DNA of 64,000 bases from Methanolobus zinderi (GTDB lineage Archaea > Halobacteriota > Methanosarcinia > Methanosarcinales > Methanosarcinaceae). A program made the translations under genes and the position numbers. Below the pieces are notes generated by a model, which was not told the DNA's origin, did no database searches, and worked only from the letters and a program-made list of their open reading frames with translations. Positions 7,648 to 16,941 of this stretch are shown here, piece by piece. The DNA lies in NCBI RefSeq assembly GCF_013388255.1, contig NZ_CP058215.1, positions 1,488,001 through 1,552,000 on the forward strand. The letters are read 5' to 3'. Positions within the stretch are counted from its first letter, which is position 1; each line of letters opens with the position of its first letter.

Positions 7648-10600
7648 ATGGAAGCTCATTGCATAAAGAAAGACAATCATGATTATCCATTCTTTGAAAT
7701 AATGGAGTTGTATCAGGCACCCGGCTCACCTGATATGATACTTAAAAGAGCTGTTGATGAGATACCCGGAATTTTCCTGGCTCACGGAAAAGTTTCATCA
7801 AGAATTATCTGGAAGAACAGGTTCTTTGATTCACCTGATTTTGACAAGAAGGGCAGAAGGCTAACAAGTGAGATTGTGGTCAACGGAAATCGGGATGGAG
7901 TAATAGAGGTCTATTTCAATAAAGTTCAGACAGAGATCGGTAAATGGGATATGCCATCTTTCCCTTCCAGAAACAGTAACTTATTGCTGGACAGGATATC
8001 AAAATTTATAGGGAGCTTGCTTGAAAAGGATTCTCTCATAAATCTTTTGACAGAATCCGAAGCAAATATGAGAAATATTCTGGACAGACTCCAGGAACAT
8101 ATTTTTGTACTGGACAGCAGAGGTAATATCCTGGACTGCAACAGATCTTCAATGGATTGTCTTAATTTCGGATGTAACCAGATAGCTGGATTCAGGCTTG
8201 CAGATACGGGGTTTCTTGATCCACAAACTATCGACGAGATTATTGAGAACACATTGCTTTCAGGCAGGTTCAGCCTTGAGATTGAGTGCCATTGTCCTGA
8301 TGAGACTACCACAGTATGGATCGATTCCTGTTGTATGGATTACAACAAAGAACAAGCAGTCCTGTGTATAATCCGGGACATCTCAAAATCAAGAGAATAT
8401 GAGGACGAACTGAAAAAACAGGCAGAAGACTTAAAGAGTTCCGGGGAACTCAAAGAACTTTTCATCGATATTATCCGCCACGACCTGCTGACACCTGCCG
8501 GAATCATCAAAGGGTTTACAGAGGAGCTTTTATTAGGCCCCTCGGAAGAAGAAAAATATATGGCTATCCGGAAAATATACGAGAATACAAACCGCCTGAT
8601 AGAACTGTTGGACTCGGCCACAAAATTGAGCAAACTACAAAAAGTTGAAGAGATACCGTTCCAGAGTATGGATTTAGTGCCTTTCTTTTTGATGGTGGCC
8701 GAAAGTCTCCAGATCCAGGCACAGGAAAGAAGGCAGCAGGCTCTTGAATATACACACATGATGGACCTGCCATTTGCTTTTAGCTCCAATGGTGATGCTT
8801 TTCTTTTTCATGACCGCTCGGGAAATTCCACTAACGTAGAGAAGGAACTTTCCTTGGACAGTTTTCCAACTCCTGATGAGTTATGGGAGTCATATTGTAA
8901 ATGGAAAGGTATAGACACTGCTAAGCCAAGTCTGGTAGATCAGGACTATTATACAGACTTTACAGGAAAGGCTCCGCGTTATTACCAGTTGAATGCTATA
9001 AATAAAACAATAGAAGCAATAGCCAAAGGACAGAACCGTATACTGCTTGTGATGGCCACTGGCACTGGTAAAACATATACTGCTTTTCAGATCATATGGC
9101 GGTTGTGGAAATCAAAAGCAAAAAAGAGAATTCTTTTCCTGGCTGACAGAAACATCCTTGTGGATCAGGCAAAAACCAATGACTTCAAACCGTTTGAAGG
9201 TGCAATGACAAAGATCCAGAATCGTCAGGTGGATAAGTCTTATGAGATCTATCTATCGCTGTACCAGGCAGTAAGTGGTTCAGAGGAAGAGAAGAACATC
9301 TATAAGCAGTTCTCAAGAGACTTCTTTGACCTTGTTGTCGTTGATGAGTGTCACAGAGGAAGTGCTGATGAAAATTCGGCTTGGAGGGATATTCTGGAAT
9401 ACTTCGATTCTGCAACTCAAATAGGTATGACAGCCACTCCGAAGGAGACTAAGGATGTTTCAAATATCGAGTACTTTGGAGATCCAATTTACACATACTC
9501 ATTGAAGCAGGGTATAGAAGACGGTTTTCTTGCACCTTACAAGGTTATTCGTATCGATCTTGACAAGGACCTGCAGGGATGGAGGCCTGAGAAGGGACAG
9601 CTTGACAGATACGGCAGGGAGATAGAAGACCGTATTTATAACCAGAAGGATTTTGATCGTGAGGTTGTGCTGGAAAAGAGAACAGAGATTGTTGCCAAGA
9701 AGGTTACGGAATTCCTAAAAGCCACCAATCGCTATGATAAGACCATTGTTTTCTGTGAAAATATCGATCATGCTGAGAGAATGAGGCAGGCCATAGCAAA
9801 CGAGAATCCCGATCTTGCTGCTGATAGTAAATATGTGATGAGGATTACTGGTGATGAGCAGGAAGGTAAGGCTGAGCTTGACAATTTCATTATGCCTGAT
9901 AGCCGATATCCTGTAATTGCTACAACATCTAAACTGCTAAGCACGGGAGTCGATGTTCAGACTTGCAAACTCATTGTGCTTGACAAAAGAATTAAATCGA
10001 TGACTGAGTTCAAGCAGATAATCGGACGTGGAACCCGTATTAACGAAGAGTTTGACAAACTGTTTTTCACAATTATTGATTTTAAGAAGGCTACCGAATT
10101 GTTTGCTGATCCTGACTTTGATGGAGAACCAGTGGATGTATATGAAGGCAAGGGCTCTATCAAGTTAAAACCCAACCTGCCACGGCAGAAGATCAAGCCC
10201 TATAGAGTTTCTGATGTGGGAGTGTCAATTGTTGCTGAGAGGGTGCAGTATTACGGAGCTGACGGCAAATTAATCACTGAATCGATCAAGGATTACACCC
10301 GTAAGACTTTGCTGGACGAATTTGACTCCCTTGACCTGTTCCTGCAGTACTGGAGTGAACACGGCAAAAAGACGGCTATTGTGCAGGAGCTGGAAGATAA
10401 GGGACTGTTGTTGGATGCTCTTGCTGAGGAAGTGGGTCGTGAGTATGATCCATTTGATCTAATCTGTCATGTGGTGTTTGACCAGCCGCCACTTAGCCGC
10501 AGAGAAAGGGCTAACAACGTCAGAAAGAATGGCTATTTTGAAAAATATGGGGATAAAGCCCGTGCTGTTTTGGATGCATTGCTTGAAAAGTATGCAGACG

Positions 10601-10758
10601 AGGGCATAAGAAACCTTGAAGACCTTGATATTCTTCGAGTTAAACCTCTGAGTGAAATTGGAACTCCCATGGAGATCATCAAGCTCTTTGGTGGAAAACA
10701 GAAGTTCATGGATGCTGTTAATGAGATAGAAACACAGTTATACATGGCTGAAGCTTAA
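7648..10758 (+). CDS. Chimera: sensor kinase N-terminus (GAF-like/PAS/HisKA) fused to HsdR translocase lacking its nuclease domain
   Basis: Residues about 1-360 are a cytoplasmic methanogen sensor kinase: a GAF-like region also seen in the kinase at 43519, a PAS domain (about 150-250) and a HisKA helix with His278 in [11 protein letters not shown]. Near residues 360-366 (8725-8745) the sequence changes abruptly to HsdR. QQALEY and [14 protein letters not shown] are the HsdR segment that normally follows the PD-(D/E)XK nuclease core. The helicase part is intact: Walker A MATGTGKT (469-476), DECH (566-569), MTATP, and QIIGRGTR (790-797). The kinase HATPase domain and the HsdR nuclease Asp and ExK residues are therefore both missing. 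The frame is unbroken. It could be a real recombination product or an assembly join; restriction activity is not expected. Confidence 0.85.
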   Translation: MEAHCIKKDNHDYPFFEIMELYQAPGSPDMILKRAVDEIPGIFLAHGKVSSRIIWKNRFFDSPDFDKKGRRLTSEIVVNGNRDGVIEVYFNKVQTEIGKWDMPSFPSRNSNLLLDRISKFIGSLLEKDSLINLLTESEANMRNILDRLQEHIFVLDSRGNILDCNRSSMDCLNFGCNQIAGFRLADTGFLDPQTIDEIIENTLLSGRFSLEIECHCPDETTTVWIDSCCMDYNKEQAVLCIIRDISKSREYEDELKKQAEDLKSSGELKELFIDIIRHDLLTPAGIIKGFTEELLLGPSEEEKYMAIRKIYENTNRLIELLDSATKLSKLQKVEEIPFQSMDLVPFFLMVAESLQIQAQERRQQALEYTHMMDLPFAFSSNGDAFLFHDRSGNSTNVEKELSLDSFPTPDELWESYCKWKGIDTAKPSLVDQDYYTDFTGKAPRYYQLNAINKTIEAIAKGQNRILLVMATGTGKTYTAFQIIWRLWKSKAKKRILFLADRNILVDQAKTNDFKPFEGAMTKIQNRQVDKSYEIYLSLYQAVSGSEEEKNIYKQFSRDFFDLVVVDECHRGSADENSAWRDILEYFDSATQIGMTATPKETKDVSNIEYFGDPIYTYSLKQGIEDGFLAPYKVIRIDLDKDLQGWRPEKGQLDRYGREIEDRIYNQKDFDREVVLEKRTEIVAKKVTEFLKATNRYDKTIVFCENIDHAERMRQAIANENPDLAADSKYVMRITGDEQEGKAELDNFIMPDSRYPVIATTSKLLSTGVDVQTCKLIVLDKRIKSMTEFKQIIGRGTRINEEFDKLFFTIIDFKKATELFADPDFDGEPVDVYEGKGSIKLKPNLPRQKIKPYRVSDVGVSIVAERVQYYGADGKLITESIKDYTRKTLLDEFDSLDLFLQYWSEHGKKTAIVQELEDKGLLLDALAEEVGREYDPFDLICHVVFDQPPLSRRERANNVRKNGYFEKYGDKARAVLDALLEKYADEGIRNLEDLDILRVKPLSEIGTPMEIIKLFGGKQKFMDAVNEIETQLYMAEA

Positions 10759-10790
10759 GGTAGCAGAGATTCTTGGATGAGGCTAAAACG

Positions 10791-12239
10791 ATGTCAATTA
10801 GTACTACTATTAAGGGCATACAGGACATAATGCGAAAAGATGCTGGTGTGGACGGAGACGCACAGCGCATCAGTCAGCTTGTATGGATGGTGTTCCTCAA
10901 GATATTCGATGACAGGGAAGAAGAGTATGAGCTTATGGAGGACGACTATGTATCTCCTATCCCTGAACGTTTGAGGTGGAGAAACTGGGCGAAAGATCCG
11001 GAGGGAATTACCGGTGAAGAACTGCTTGATTTTGTGAATAACGACCTTTTCAAGACTCTCAAGGAACTGCAGTTCAATCCTGACTCAGATCCCCGTGGAT
11101 TTGTAGTAAGGGACGTTTTTGAGGATTCCTATAACTATATGAAGAACGGCACTCTGATTCGCCAGGTCATCAACAAGATCAATGAGATTGACTTTAATTC
11201 CAAGAAGGATAAACATCTTTTCGGGGATGTGTATGAGAAAATTCTCAAGGACCTTCAAAGTGCAGGAAATGCAGGAGAATTCTACACTCCCCGAGCAGTT
11301 ACTGATTTTATGGTTCAGATGGTAAATCCCAAGATTGGAGAGAGTTTGCTTGACCCTGCGTGTGGTACAGGAGGTTTCCTTGCATCTTCTATTGAACACC
11401 TGAGAAAACAGGCCAGCAGTGTTGAGGATGAGGAGAATCTTCAGAAATCCATCCATGGGATTGAGAAAAAGCCGTTGCCTCATCTGTTATGTGTTACCAA
11501 TATGATGCTGCATGGCATTGATAATCCGTCACAGATACGCAGGGATAATTCCCTGGCAAGACCTCTGAGGGATTACAAGCCGTCAGATAAGCTGGATGTT
11601 ATCATCACCAATCCTCCGTTTGGAGGTACGGAAGAAGATGGTATAGAAACTGGCTTCCCTGCATCCTACCAGACAAGAGAGACAGCCGATCTTTTCCTTG
11701 TGCTTATCGTTCATCTGCTCAAGGACGGTGGACGAGGTGCTATAGTCCTTCCTGATGGTACACTGTTTGGTGAGGGTGTAAAGACACGTATTAAAGAGAA
11801 ACTGCTTGAAGAATGCAATCTGCACACTATTGTACGTCTTCCAAACGGTGTCTTCAACCCATATACAGGCATCAAGACCAACCTGCTCTTTTTCGAAAAA
11901 GGTGAGTCTACCAAGGAGATCTGGTACTACGAGCATCCGTATCCAGATGGCTATAAGTCCTATTCCAAGACAAAGCCCATGCGTATTGAGGAGTATGAAC
12001 CTGAAAAGGCATGGTGGAACAAGCGTGAGGAAAATGAGTTTGCCTGGAAGGTCAGCATAGATGAGATCAGGGCTAACAACTACAACCTTGATATTAAAAA
12101 TCCACATGTGGAGGACATCGATCACGGAGATCCTGAGGAACTTCTTGAGGACTACAAGGCCCTTCTCTCAGATATCGAAGATACTCGCAATACTCTGAAA
12201 GCAGAACTCATGGCAGCTCTTGAGGGTAAAAGCACATGA
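10791..12239 (+). CDS. hsdM: Type I DNA adenine methyltransferase subunit HsdM
   Basis: 482 residues from the ATG at 10791; a TTG at 10773 is an alternative. The N-terminal helical domain is followed by the N6-adenine methyltransferase domain with GEFYTPRAVTDFMV, the SAM motif LLDPACGTGGFL and catalytic motif IV ITNPPFGG. It methylates the hemi-methylated target chosen by HsdS and is needed for both modification and restriction complexes. It starts about 30 bases after the chimeric hsdR stop and overlaps hsdS by four bases (ATGA), so hsdR-hsdM-hsdS is one transcription unit. All catalytic motifs look intact, so this enzyme may act as a solitary methyltransferase now that HsdR lacks its nuclease. 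Confidence 0.95.
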   Translation: MSISTTIKGIQDIMRKDAGVDGDAQRISQLVWMVFLKIFDDREEEYELMEDDYVSPIPERLRWRNWAKDPEGITGEELLDFVNNDLFKTLKELQFNPDSDPRGFVVRDVFEDSYNYMKNGTLIRQVINKINEIDFNSKKDKHLFGDVYEKILKDLQSAGNAGEFYTPRAVTDFMVQMVNPKIGESLLDPACGTGGFLASSIEHLRKQASSVEDEENLQKSIHGIEKKPLPHLLCVTNMMLHGIDNPSQIRRDNSLARPLRDYKPSDKLDVIITNPPFGGTEEDGIETGFPASYQTRETADLFLVLIVHLLKDGGRGAIVLPDGTLFGEGVKTRIKEKLLEECNLHTIVRLPNGVFNPYTGIKTNLLFFEKGESTKEIWYYEHPYPDGYKSYSKTKPMRIEEYEPEKAWWNKREENEFAWKVSIDEIRANNYNLDIKNPHVEDIDHGDPEELLEDYKALLSDIEDTRNTLKAELMAALEGKST

Positions 12240-13939
12240 ATGCTGTAACTTTTTTTGAGAACTTCTCCCTTCTCTCTGAATCACCTAATGGAATTCAGAA
12301 GTTACGTGAGATGATCCTACAGATGGCGGTACAAGGTAAGCTTGTACCACAGGATCCTAATGATGAGCCTGCTGAAGTATTGTTGGGGAAGATTAAAAAC
12401 GAGAAGGAAAAGTTAGTGAAGGAAGGTAAGATAAGGAAATCTAAGAAATTACCACAAATCGAAGAAGATGAAATTCCTTTTAAAATACCAGACAGTTGGA
12501 TCTGGACTCGTCTTAATGAAATATATGATGTAAGAGATGGAACTCACGACAGTCCAAAATATCAAAAAGAAGGCGTACCTCTCGTTACAAGCAAAAATAT
12601 ATCCAGTGGAAAGCTTGACTTATCAAATGTAAAATTTATATCTGAGGAAGATCACCTTAAAATTTCACAAAGATCAAAAGTGGACAAACATGACATTCTG
12701 TTTGCAATGATTGGAAGCATTGGAAACCCGTTAATAGTAGATGTGAATACAGAATTTAGCATCAAAAACGTTGCTCTTTTTAAATATTATTCATGTGAAT
12801 ATTCAAGTCCTTGGTACTTATACTATTTTCTAACTTACGCAGCTAATACTATGCGTTCAAAAGCAGCAGGTGGTGTTCAATCATTTGTGTCACTGGGATT
12901 TTTGAGAAAATATTTAATTCCACTCCCACCTCTCGAAGAACAAAAGCGCATAGTCGCTAAAGTTGACCAACTCATGGAACTCTGCGACCATCTTGAATCC
13001 CTGCAACAGAAAAAACAGGAAAGCCACATTCACCTAAACAATGCTGCCCTCAACAAGATGCTCGACGCAAGCAGTCCAGAGGAATTTGAAGAAAACTGGC
13101 GACTTGTATGTGAGAACTTCGGGTTGTTGTATGATAACCTCGAAAATGTGGAGAAGCTCAAGCAGTCTATTTTACAGCTTGCGGTGATGGGAAAGCTTGT
13201 TGAACAGGATGCTAGTGATGAGCCTGCTGAGGTGATGTTGGAGAAAATTAAGACTGAAAAGGAACAGCTTCAAAGTATTGTAAATATAAGAAACTCCAAG
13301 TCACTTCAACCTGTTGAAGCAAATGAATACCCGTTTGAAATACCAGAAGGATGGCTTTTTTCACGAATAGGCAATTTGTTCTTAATTTCAAGTGGAACTA
13401 CCCCTAGCCGAACAAAACACCATTATTATGAAGATGGGACGGAAAACTGGGTAAAAACTACAGATTTGAATAACAGCTTAGTTTTATCTTGTGAAGAAAA
13501 AATTACTTTACAAGCAGTTGATGACTGCAACCTCAAATATTATCCAAAAGGTACTGTTTGTGTAGCTATGTACGGTGGTGCAGGAACTATAGGGAAATCT
13601 GGAATTCTTGGAATAAAATCTACAATAAATCAATCAGTATGCGCAATAGTCCCAAGCAGTTTTGTAGACTCAAGTTTCTTGCACTATTATCTCAAATCAA
13701 TCCGTTCAGATTGGATGAAATTTGCAGCAGGTTTGAGAAAGGCACCAAATATAAATGCTAAGATTGTCCGAAACATGATTTTCCCTCTTCCACCCCTCGA
13801 AGAACAGAAACGTATTGTAGCCAAGGTCGATCAGCTGATGGAACTTTGTGACAGGCTTGAAGCTGGCATAAGGCAGGCTCAGGAAGATGGTGAGAAGTTG
13901 ATGGAAGTTATGGTTCATGAGCTTTTAACACAAACATGA
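12236..13939 (+). CDS. hsdS: Type I specificity subunit HsdS
   Basis: 567 residues with the expected two-fold plan. The conserved helical segment LREMILQMAVQGKLV near the start recurs as LKQSILQLAVMGKLV in the middle, and PPLEEQKRIVAKVDQLMELC occurs after each target-recognition domain. The two variable domains, roughly residues 80-230 and 360-520, are more AT-rich than the conserved parts, which is usual for exchanged DNA-recognition modules. The protein sets the bipartite DNA target for HsdM and HsdR. The start codon overlaps the hsdM stop. No sign of truncation or of duplicate silent hsdS cassettes in this window. Confidence 0.95.
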   Translation: MNAVTFFENFSLLSESPNGIQKLREMILQMAVQGKLVPQDPNDEPAEVLLGKIKNEKEKLVKEGKIRKSKKLPQIEEDEIPFKIPDSWIWTRLNEIYDVRDGTHDSPKYQKEGVPLVTSKNISSGKLDLSNVKFISEEDHLKISQRSKVDKHDILFAMIGSIGNPLIVDVNTEFSIKNVALFKYYSCEYSSPWYLYYFLTYAANTMRSKAAGGVQSFVSLGFLRKYLIPLPPLEEQKRIVAKVDQLMELCDHLESLQQKKQESHIHLNNAALNKMLDASSPEEFEENWRLVCENFGLLYDNLENVEKLKQSILQLAVMGKLVEQDASDEPAEVMLEKIKTEKEQLQSIVNIRNSKSLQPVEANEYPFEIPEGWLFSRIGNLFLISSGTTPSRTKHHYYEDGTENWVKTTDLNNSLVLSCEEKITLQAVDDCNLKYYPKGTVCVAMYGGAGTIGKSGILGIKSTINQSVCAIVPSSFVDSSFLHYYLKSIRSDWMKFAAGLRKAPNINAKIVRNMIFPLPPLEEQKRIVAKVDQLMELCDRLEAGIRQAQEDGEKLMEVMVHELLTQT

Positions 13940-13988
13940 TAATTCTATGGACAAAAACTAGCAAGATTATACTTTCTACAGTGATAAC

Positions 13989-14627
13989 ATGGACAATAAA
14001 GAAAGAATAGATACAATTGAGTTTTTCATAGATAGTTCAAAATATCACTATAATAATCTCAAACAGAAATTATCAGATTCAAACAAACCTGTAGTTGATG
14101 AAAAAGGGCTTCGGAATGTAACTGGAAAAGGCAGGGTTGAAGTTAGAATTCCTGTCGAATTCTCATACCAAAAAGGTTTTGCTACGGAGTTGTATGAATT
14201 CTACTCTTTTATCAGTTCTGTAATGGCTTCAATTAATGGTATGGTTGATTTAAAATGCAGAATTGTTGATGGTTATACTTCTGAGCGTTCTTTTTCTTTT
14301 GGTGAGTATATGAGTAAAAAAGGTAGAAAAAAATTACCTGATTTTAAAGATTCGAAGATTCATGAATTAATTTTTCAAAATTCGGAGTGGATTGATGAAA
14401 TACGAGTAATGAGAAACATAATTCAGCATAAACCGATACAAACTTTTTTCCAGGCAAATTTGGTTTTTAAAGCACAAATTGAAGGTCAAGAACAATTTAA
14501 TGATGAAAGTCATGTGAAAATGTTTGTCCCTCTAATGCATGAAGAACCAAAAGAAGTTACTCAGTTTTGCGATGAAGTATTAATTAATCTAGAAACTTTA
14601 TGGGAATTAATTAAACAAGAAATTTAG
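13989..14627 (+). CDS. Unknown 212-residue protein with a HEPN-like Rx4H motif
   Basis: I do not recognise the family with certainty. The protein is mostly helical in appearance, markedly AT-rich, and carries RNIIQHKP with Arg142 and His147. This fits the Rx4-6H signature, with a polar residue after Arg, of HEPN ribonucleases or HEPN-like helical bundles found in defence islands. It starts 49 bases after hsdS on the same strand and could be cotranscribed with the type I genes. No membrane segment or signal peptide is visible. Alternatives are a non-catalytic HEPN protein or an unrelated helical protein with a chance motif. Confidence 0.6.
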   Translation: MDNKERIDTIEFFIDSSKYHYNNLKQKLSDSNKPVVDEKGLRNVTGKGRVEVRIPVEFSYQKGFATELYEFYSFISSVMASINGMVDLKCRIVDGYTSERSFSFGEYMSKKGRKKLPDFKDSKIHELIFQNSEWIDEIRVMRNIIQHKPIQTFFQANLVFKAQIEGQEQFNDESHVKMFVPLMHEEPKEVTQFCDEVLINLETLWELIKQEI

Positions 14628-14668
14628 GATTAGTAGTATTTTTACACTAAATTATCTGTACTCTGTAA

Positions 14669-16663
14669 TTAGAGACCTAATTTGTCAAAAAAGGCACGGT
14701 GTTTCTTGTTAGCACTACTTATCAATTTGTCATAGGACAATATTTCAACGTAAGCATTGAACTTCCCATGATATAGATAATATCCCATCCCATCTTTTAA
14801 TGGATGAAATTGCCTTTCTTCTGCATCCTTTTTTACAGAATCATTTATGTCACAAATAGCAAAACAATAAAACTTAGTTGAGTCATTTATGTTAATGTCT
14901 CTTCCATTTTCCTGTTTTATTTTCTTATTTTTTATGTCTTCTAGTATTTCGTACATCTGAACTACAGGAGATTTATCATAATCTTTTCTTTGAGGACGTT
15001 TTAACTCGATAACGGAAACTGCATTAGCTATTTTATCATCATTTACATCTTCAAAAATAATCATATCGGGACGTAGATCACTATCAGAATCAGAAAAATC
15101 TCTTAATGGTTTGTCTGATGCTGCATATTGGTGATATGATAATACGTCATCAATTATCCATAGATTATGATCTTCGTATGACATGTGATTTGTTTCAGTT
15201 CTCCTTGGGAACAAGATGTCATGGATTATTGATTCCAGTTCATACTTTCCATCTTCTCGGAGTTCTAGCTTTTTCTCAAAAACTTCAAGTATCTTTTTCC
15301 TTTTGATTAGGTACTGAGCCAAATCATCTTTTTGAAAGTCATGGAGTTTGTTGCATAACTGCTTGCAATCATCCTCAATATCAGAAACACTGTCATATTG
15401 GGTCTTAAGTAACTTTTCCGTATCATTCCTGATATTGAATTCTGCTACACCTTTATGTTTAAACAGTGCTTCATTTATTTTTGCATCCGAAGCATTTACA
15501 TCGATTTCGTCAAGAACCTCAGGGCAGTAATGAGGAACAGATTTTAATGAGGGAGTACTTGCAACATAATTCGCTATTCTTTCTTTTTTAATCTCATTAA
15601 CACGAGTAAGATAGCTTTCTAAATATTCCTTTGATTTCTCTATTACATGATCGCGAATTATATTCAACGGATATGTTTTTTTGTTATCGAGAGATACCTG
15701 AATCCCATTTTTAGGTAGTTCGAAGCCTCTTCGGGATGAGTTCACATATTTATCTAAATAACTTCCCGAAACATAAACAGAATACACAAACTTATTGTCA
15801 TCATCATCTAACTGCGATGGAGTTCCCAGGTACTTATCTAATTTGTCACCATCAACATCTCTATTGTGGGCACAGTATACTATTTTATGTGCTTTTTGAT
15901 ATGTGTTATAGAGCTTAAGATGTGAGATTCTGTAAGTATCGTCATATATTCTGATGTCTTCAGAAACTATATTATTTTTAATTTTAAGGAACATCATGTT
16001 AAGATCAAAACTATCATCGTCATCTTTGACAATAATCCTTGGAGCTATGTCGTTGATATAGTATACCAAACAATGTTCCAAAATCCTTTGTGCAATCTTT
16101 TCAGTTGTTTTATAGGCACTTGGTTCAGTCCTATAGCTTTCTTTGAACCCCTTTAAAAGAACTGTAGTTTTGTGTTCTGCATTTGCATCTGCAGATTTCT
16201 TAAAGTGATTGCTAATAAAATTATCAATTGTAAAATCAAAACTTCTAAATTGTTTTTGTTTTTGCTTGTCTAGATAAACACTTGTGATTTTAACGTTATC
16301 GAACGCTTTTAACCAAGTGAATCTTCCGACACCTTTGCCACCTTTTTGTAGTTTGTAAGTGCTGTCAGAAGTGAGAAAAGAGCTATAGTTTTCTTCTGTA
16401 AACCCAATTCCATTGTCTGTTATCCCAAATGCTTTAATTATTTTTTCCTCTTTGAGGGTATCTGAATCACTTAGTCGTACTTGAACAACATTGTCTCGGA
16501 CAACTTTGACAGTTATCAATCCATCATGGATATCATTGTTATCTTCTATCGAATGGATCGAGTTTACAACCGCTTCAAATACGGGCAATAAAGCTTCCGA
16601 TTTGAAATCACCTAAATTTCGGATTTTACCTTTGAGATCAGCTCTTAAATACTCCTCAGTCAT
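14669..16663 (-). CDS. GHKL (HSP90-like) ATPase with C-terminal PD-(D/E)XK-type nuclease domain
   Basis: 664 residues. The N-terminus has the full Bergerat ATP fold: N-box Glu30...Asn34 in FEAVVNS, G1 DNGIGF at 83-88 and G2 GGKGVGRF at 108-115. A long middle region looks like a transducer plus coiled helices. Near the C-terminus RPDMIIFE (Asp533) and VIELKRP (Glu553, Lys555) form the Asp/Glu-x-Lys constellation of a PD-(D/E)XK nuclease. This combination suggests an ATP-gated DNA-cleaving defence protein; the precise system name is not known to me. It is transcribed opposite to its neighbours, is AT-rich, and has a 10-bp inverted repeat just upstream. Confidence 0.72.
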   Translation of the reverse strand: MTEEYLRADLKGKIRNLGDFKSEALLPVFEAVVNSIHSIEDNNDIHDGLITVKVVRDNVVQVRLSDSDTLKEEKIIKAFGITDNGIGFTEENYSSFLTSDSTYKLQKGGKGVGRFTWLKAFDNVKITSVYLDKQKQKQFRSFDFTIDNFISNHFKKSADANAEHKTTVLLKGFKESYRTEPSAYKTTEKIAQRILEHCLVYYINDIAPRIIVKDDDDSFDLNMMFLKIKNNIVSEDIRIYDDTYRISHLKLYNTYQKAHKIVYCAHNRDVDGDKLDKYLGTPSQLDDDDNKFVYSVYVSGSYLDKYVNSSRRGFELPKNGIQVSLDNKKTYPLNIIRDHVIEKSKEYLESYLTRVNEIKKERIANYVASTPSLKSVPHYCPEVLDEIDVNASDAKINEALFKHKGVAEFNIRNDTEKLLKTQYDSVSDIEDDCKQLCNKLHDFQKDDLAQYLIKRKKILEVFEKKLELREDGKYELESIIHDILFPRRTETNHMSYEDHNLWIIDDVLSYHQYAASDKPLRDFSDSDSDLRPDMIIFEDVNDDKIANAVSVIELKRPQRKDYDKSPVVQMYEILEDIKNKKIKQENGRDININDSTKFYCFAICDINDSVKKDAEERQFHPLKDGMGYYLYHGKFNAYVEILSYDKLISSANKKHRAFFDKLGL

Positions 16664-16688
16664 CTGTCTTGATAATATGCATAGGTGT

Positions 16689-16727
16689 TTGAAATAATTT
16701 ACTAAATAGTCCCTTGGATTATTTCAA
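16689..16727 (-). promoter_or_regulatory. 10-bp perfect inverted repeat upstream of the GHKL-nuclease gene
   Basis: TTGAAATAAT at 16689-16698 pairs perfectly with ATTATTTCAA at 16718-16727 across a 19-base spacer. It sits 26 bases before the ATG of the minus-strand GHKL-nuclease gene in the divergent promoter region shared with the RES gene. It could be an operator or a 5' leader hairpin. Confidence 0.5.
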
Positions 16728-16941
16728 GTATATTTCTCTGCATTATCACGGCAATGTCTCCGTACTACATCTATCAGCGTTCATACCAATGCCAAACTTT
16801 ACCCGCAACTAGTATTTCATATCTGGTTTGATGAAGTTAATGTGTTTAACTCAATTTGTTTAATTATCAGCTAGACAAAGCGGAAATATTATAATATATT
16901 TTAATCATTATCTTTATATTCTCTAAAAGTTGTGTGAACCT

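Noticed and set aside
12236-13939. Phase-variable shuffling of hsdS
   Set aside because: There is a single hsdS with no nearby silent copies, inverted repeats or an intact recombinase gene, so a shufflon is not supported.
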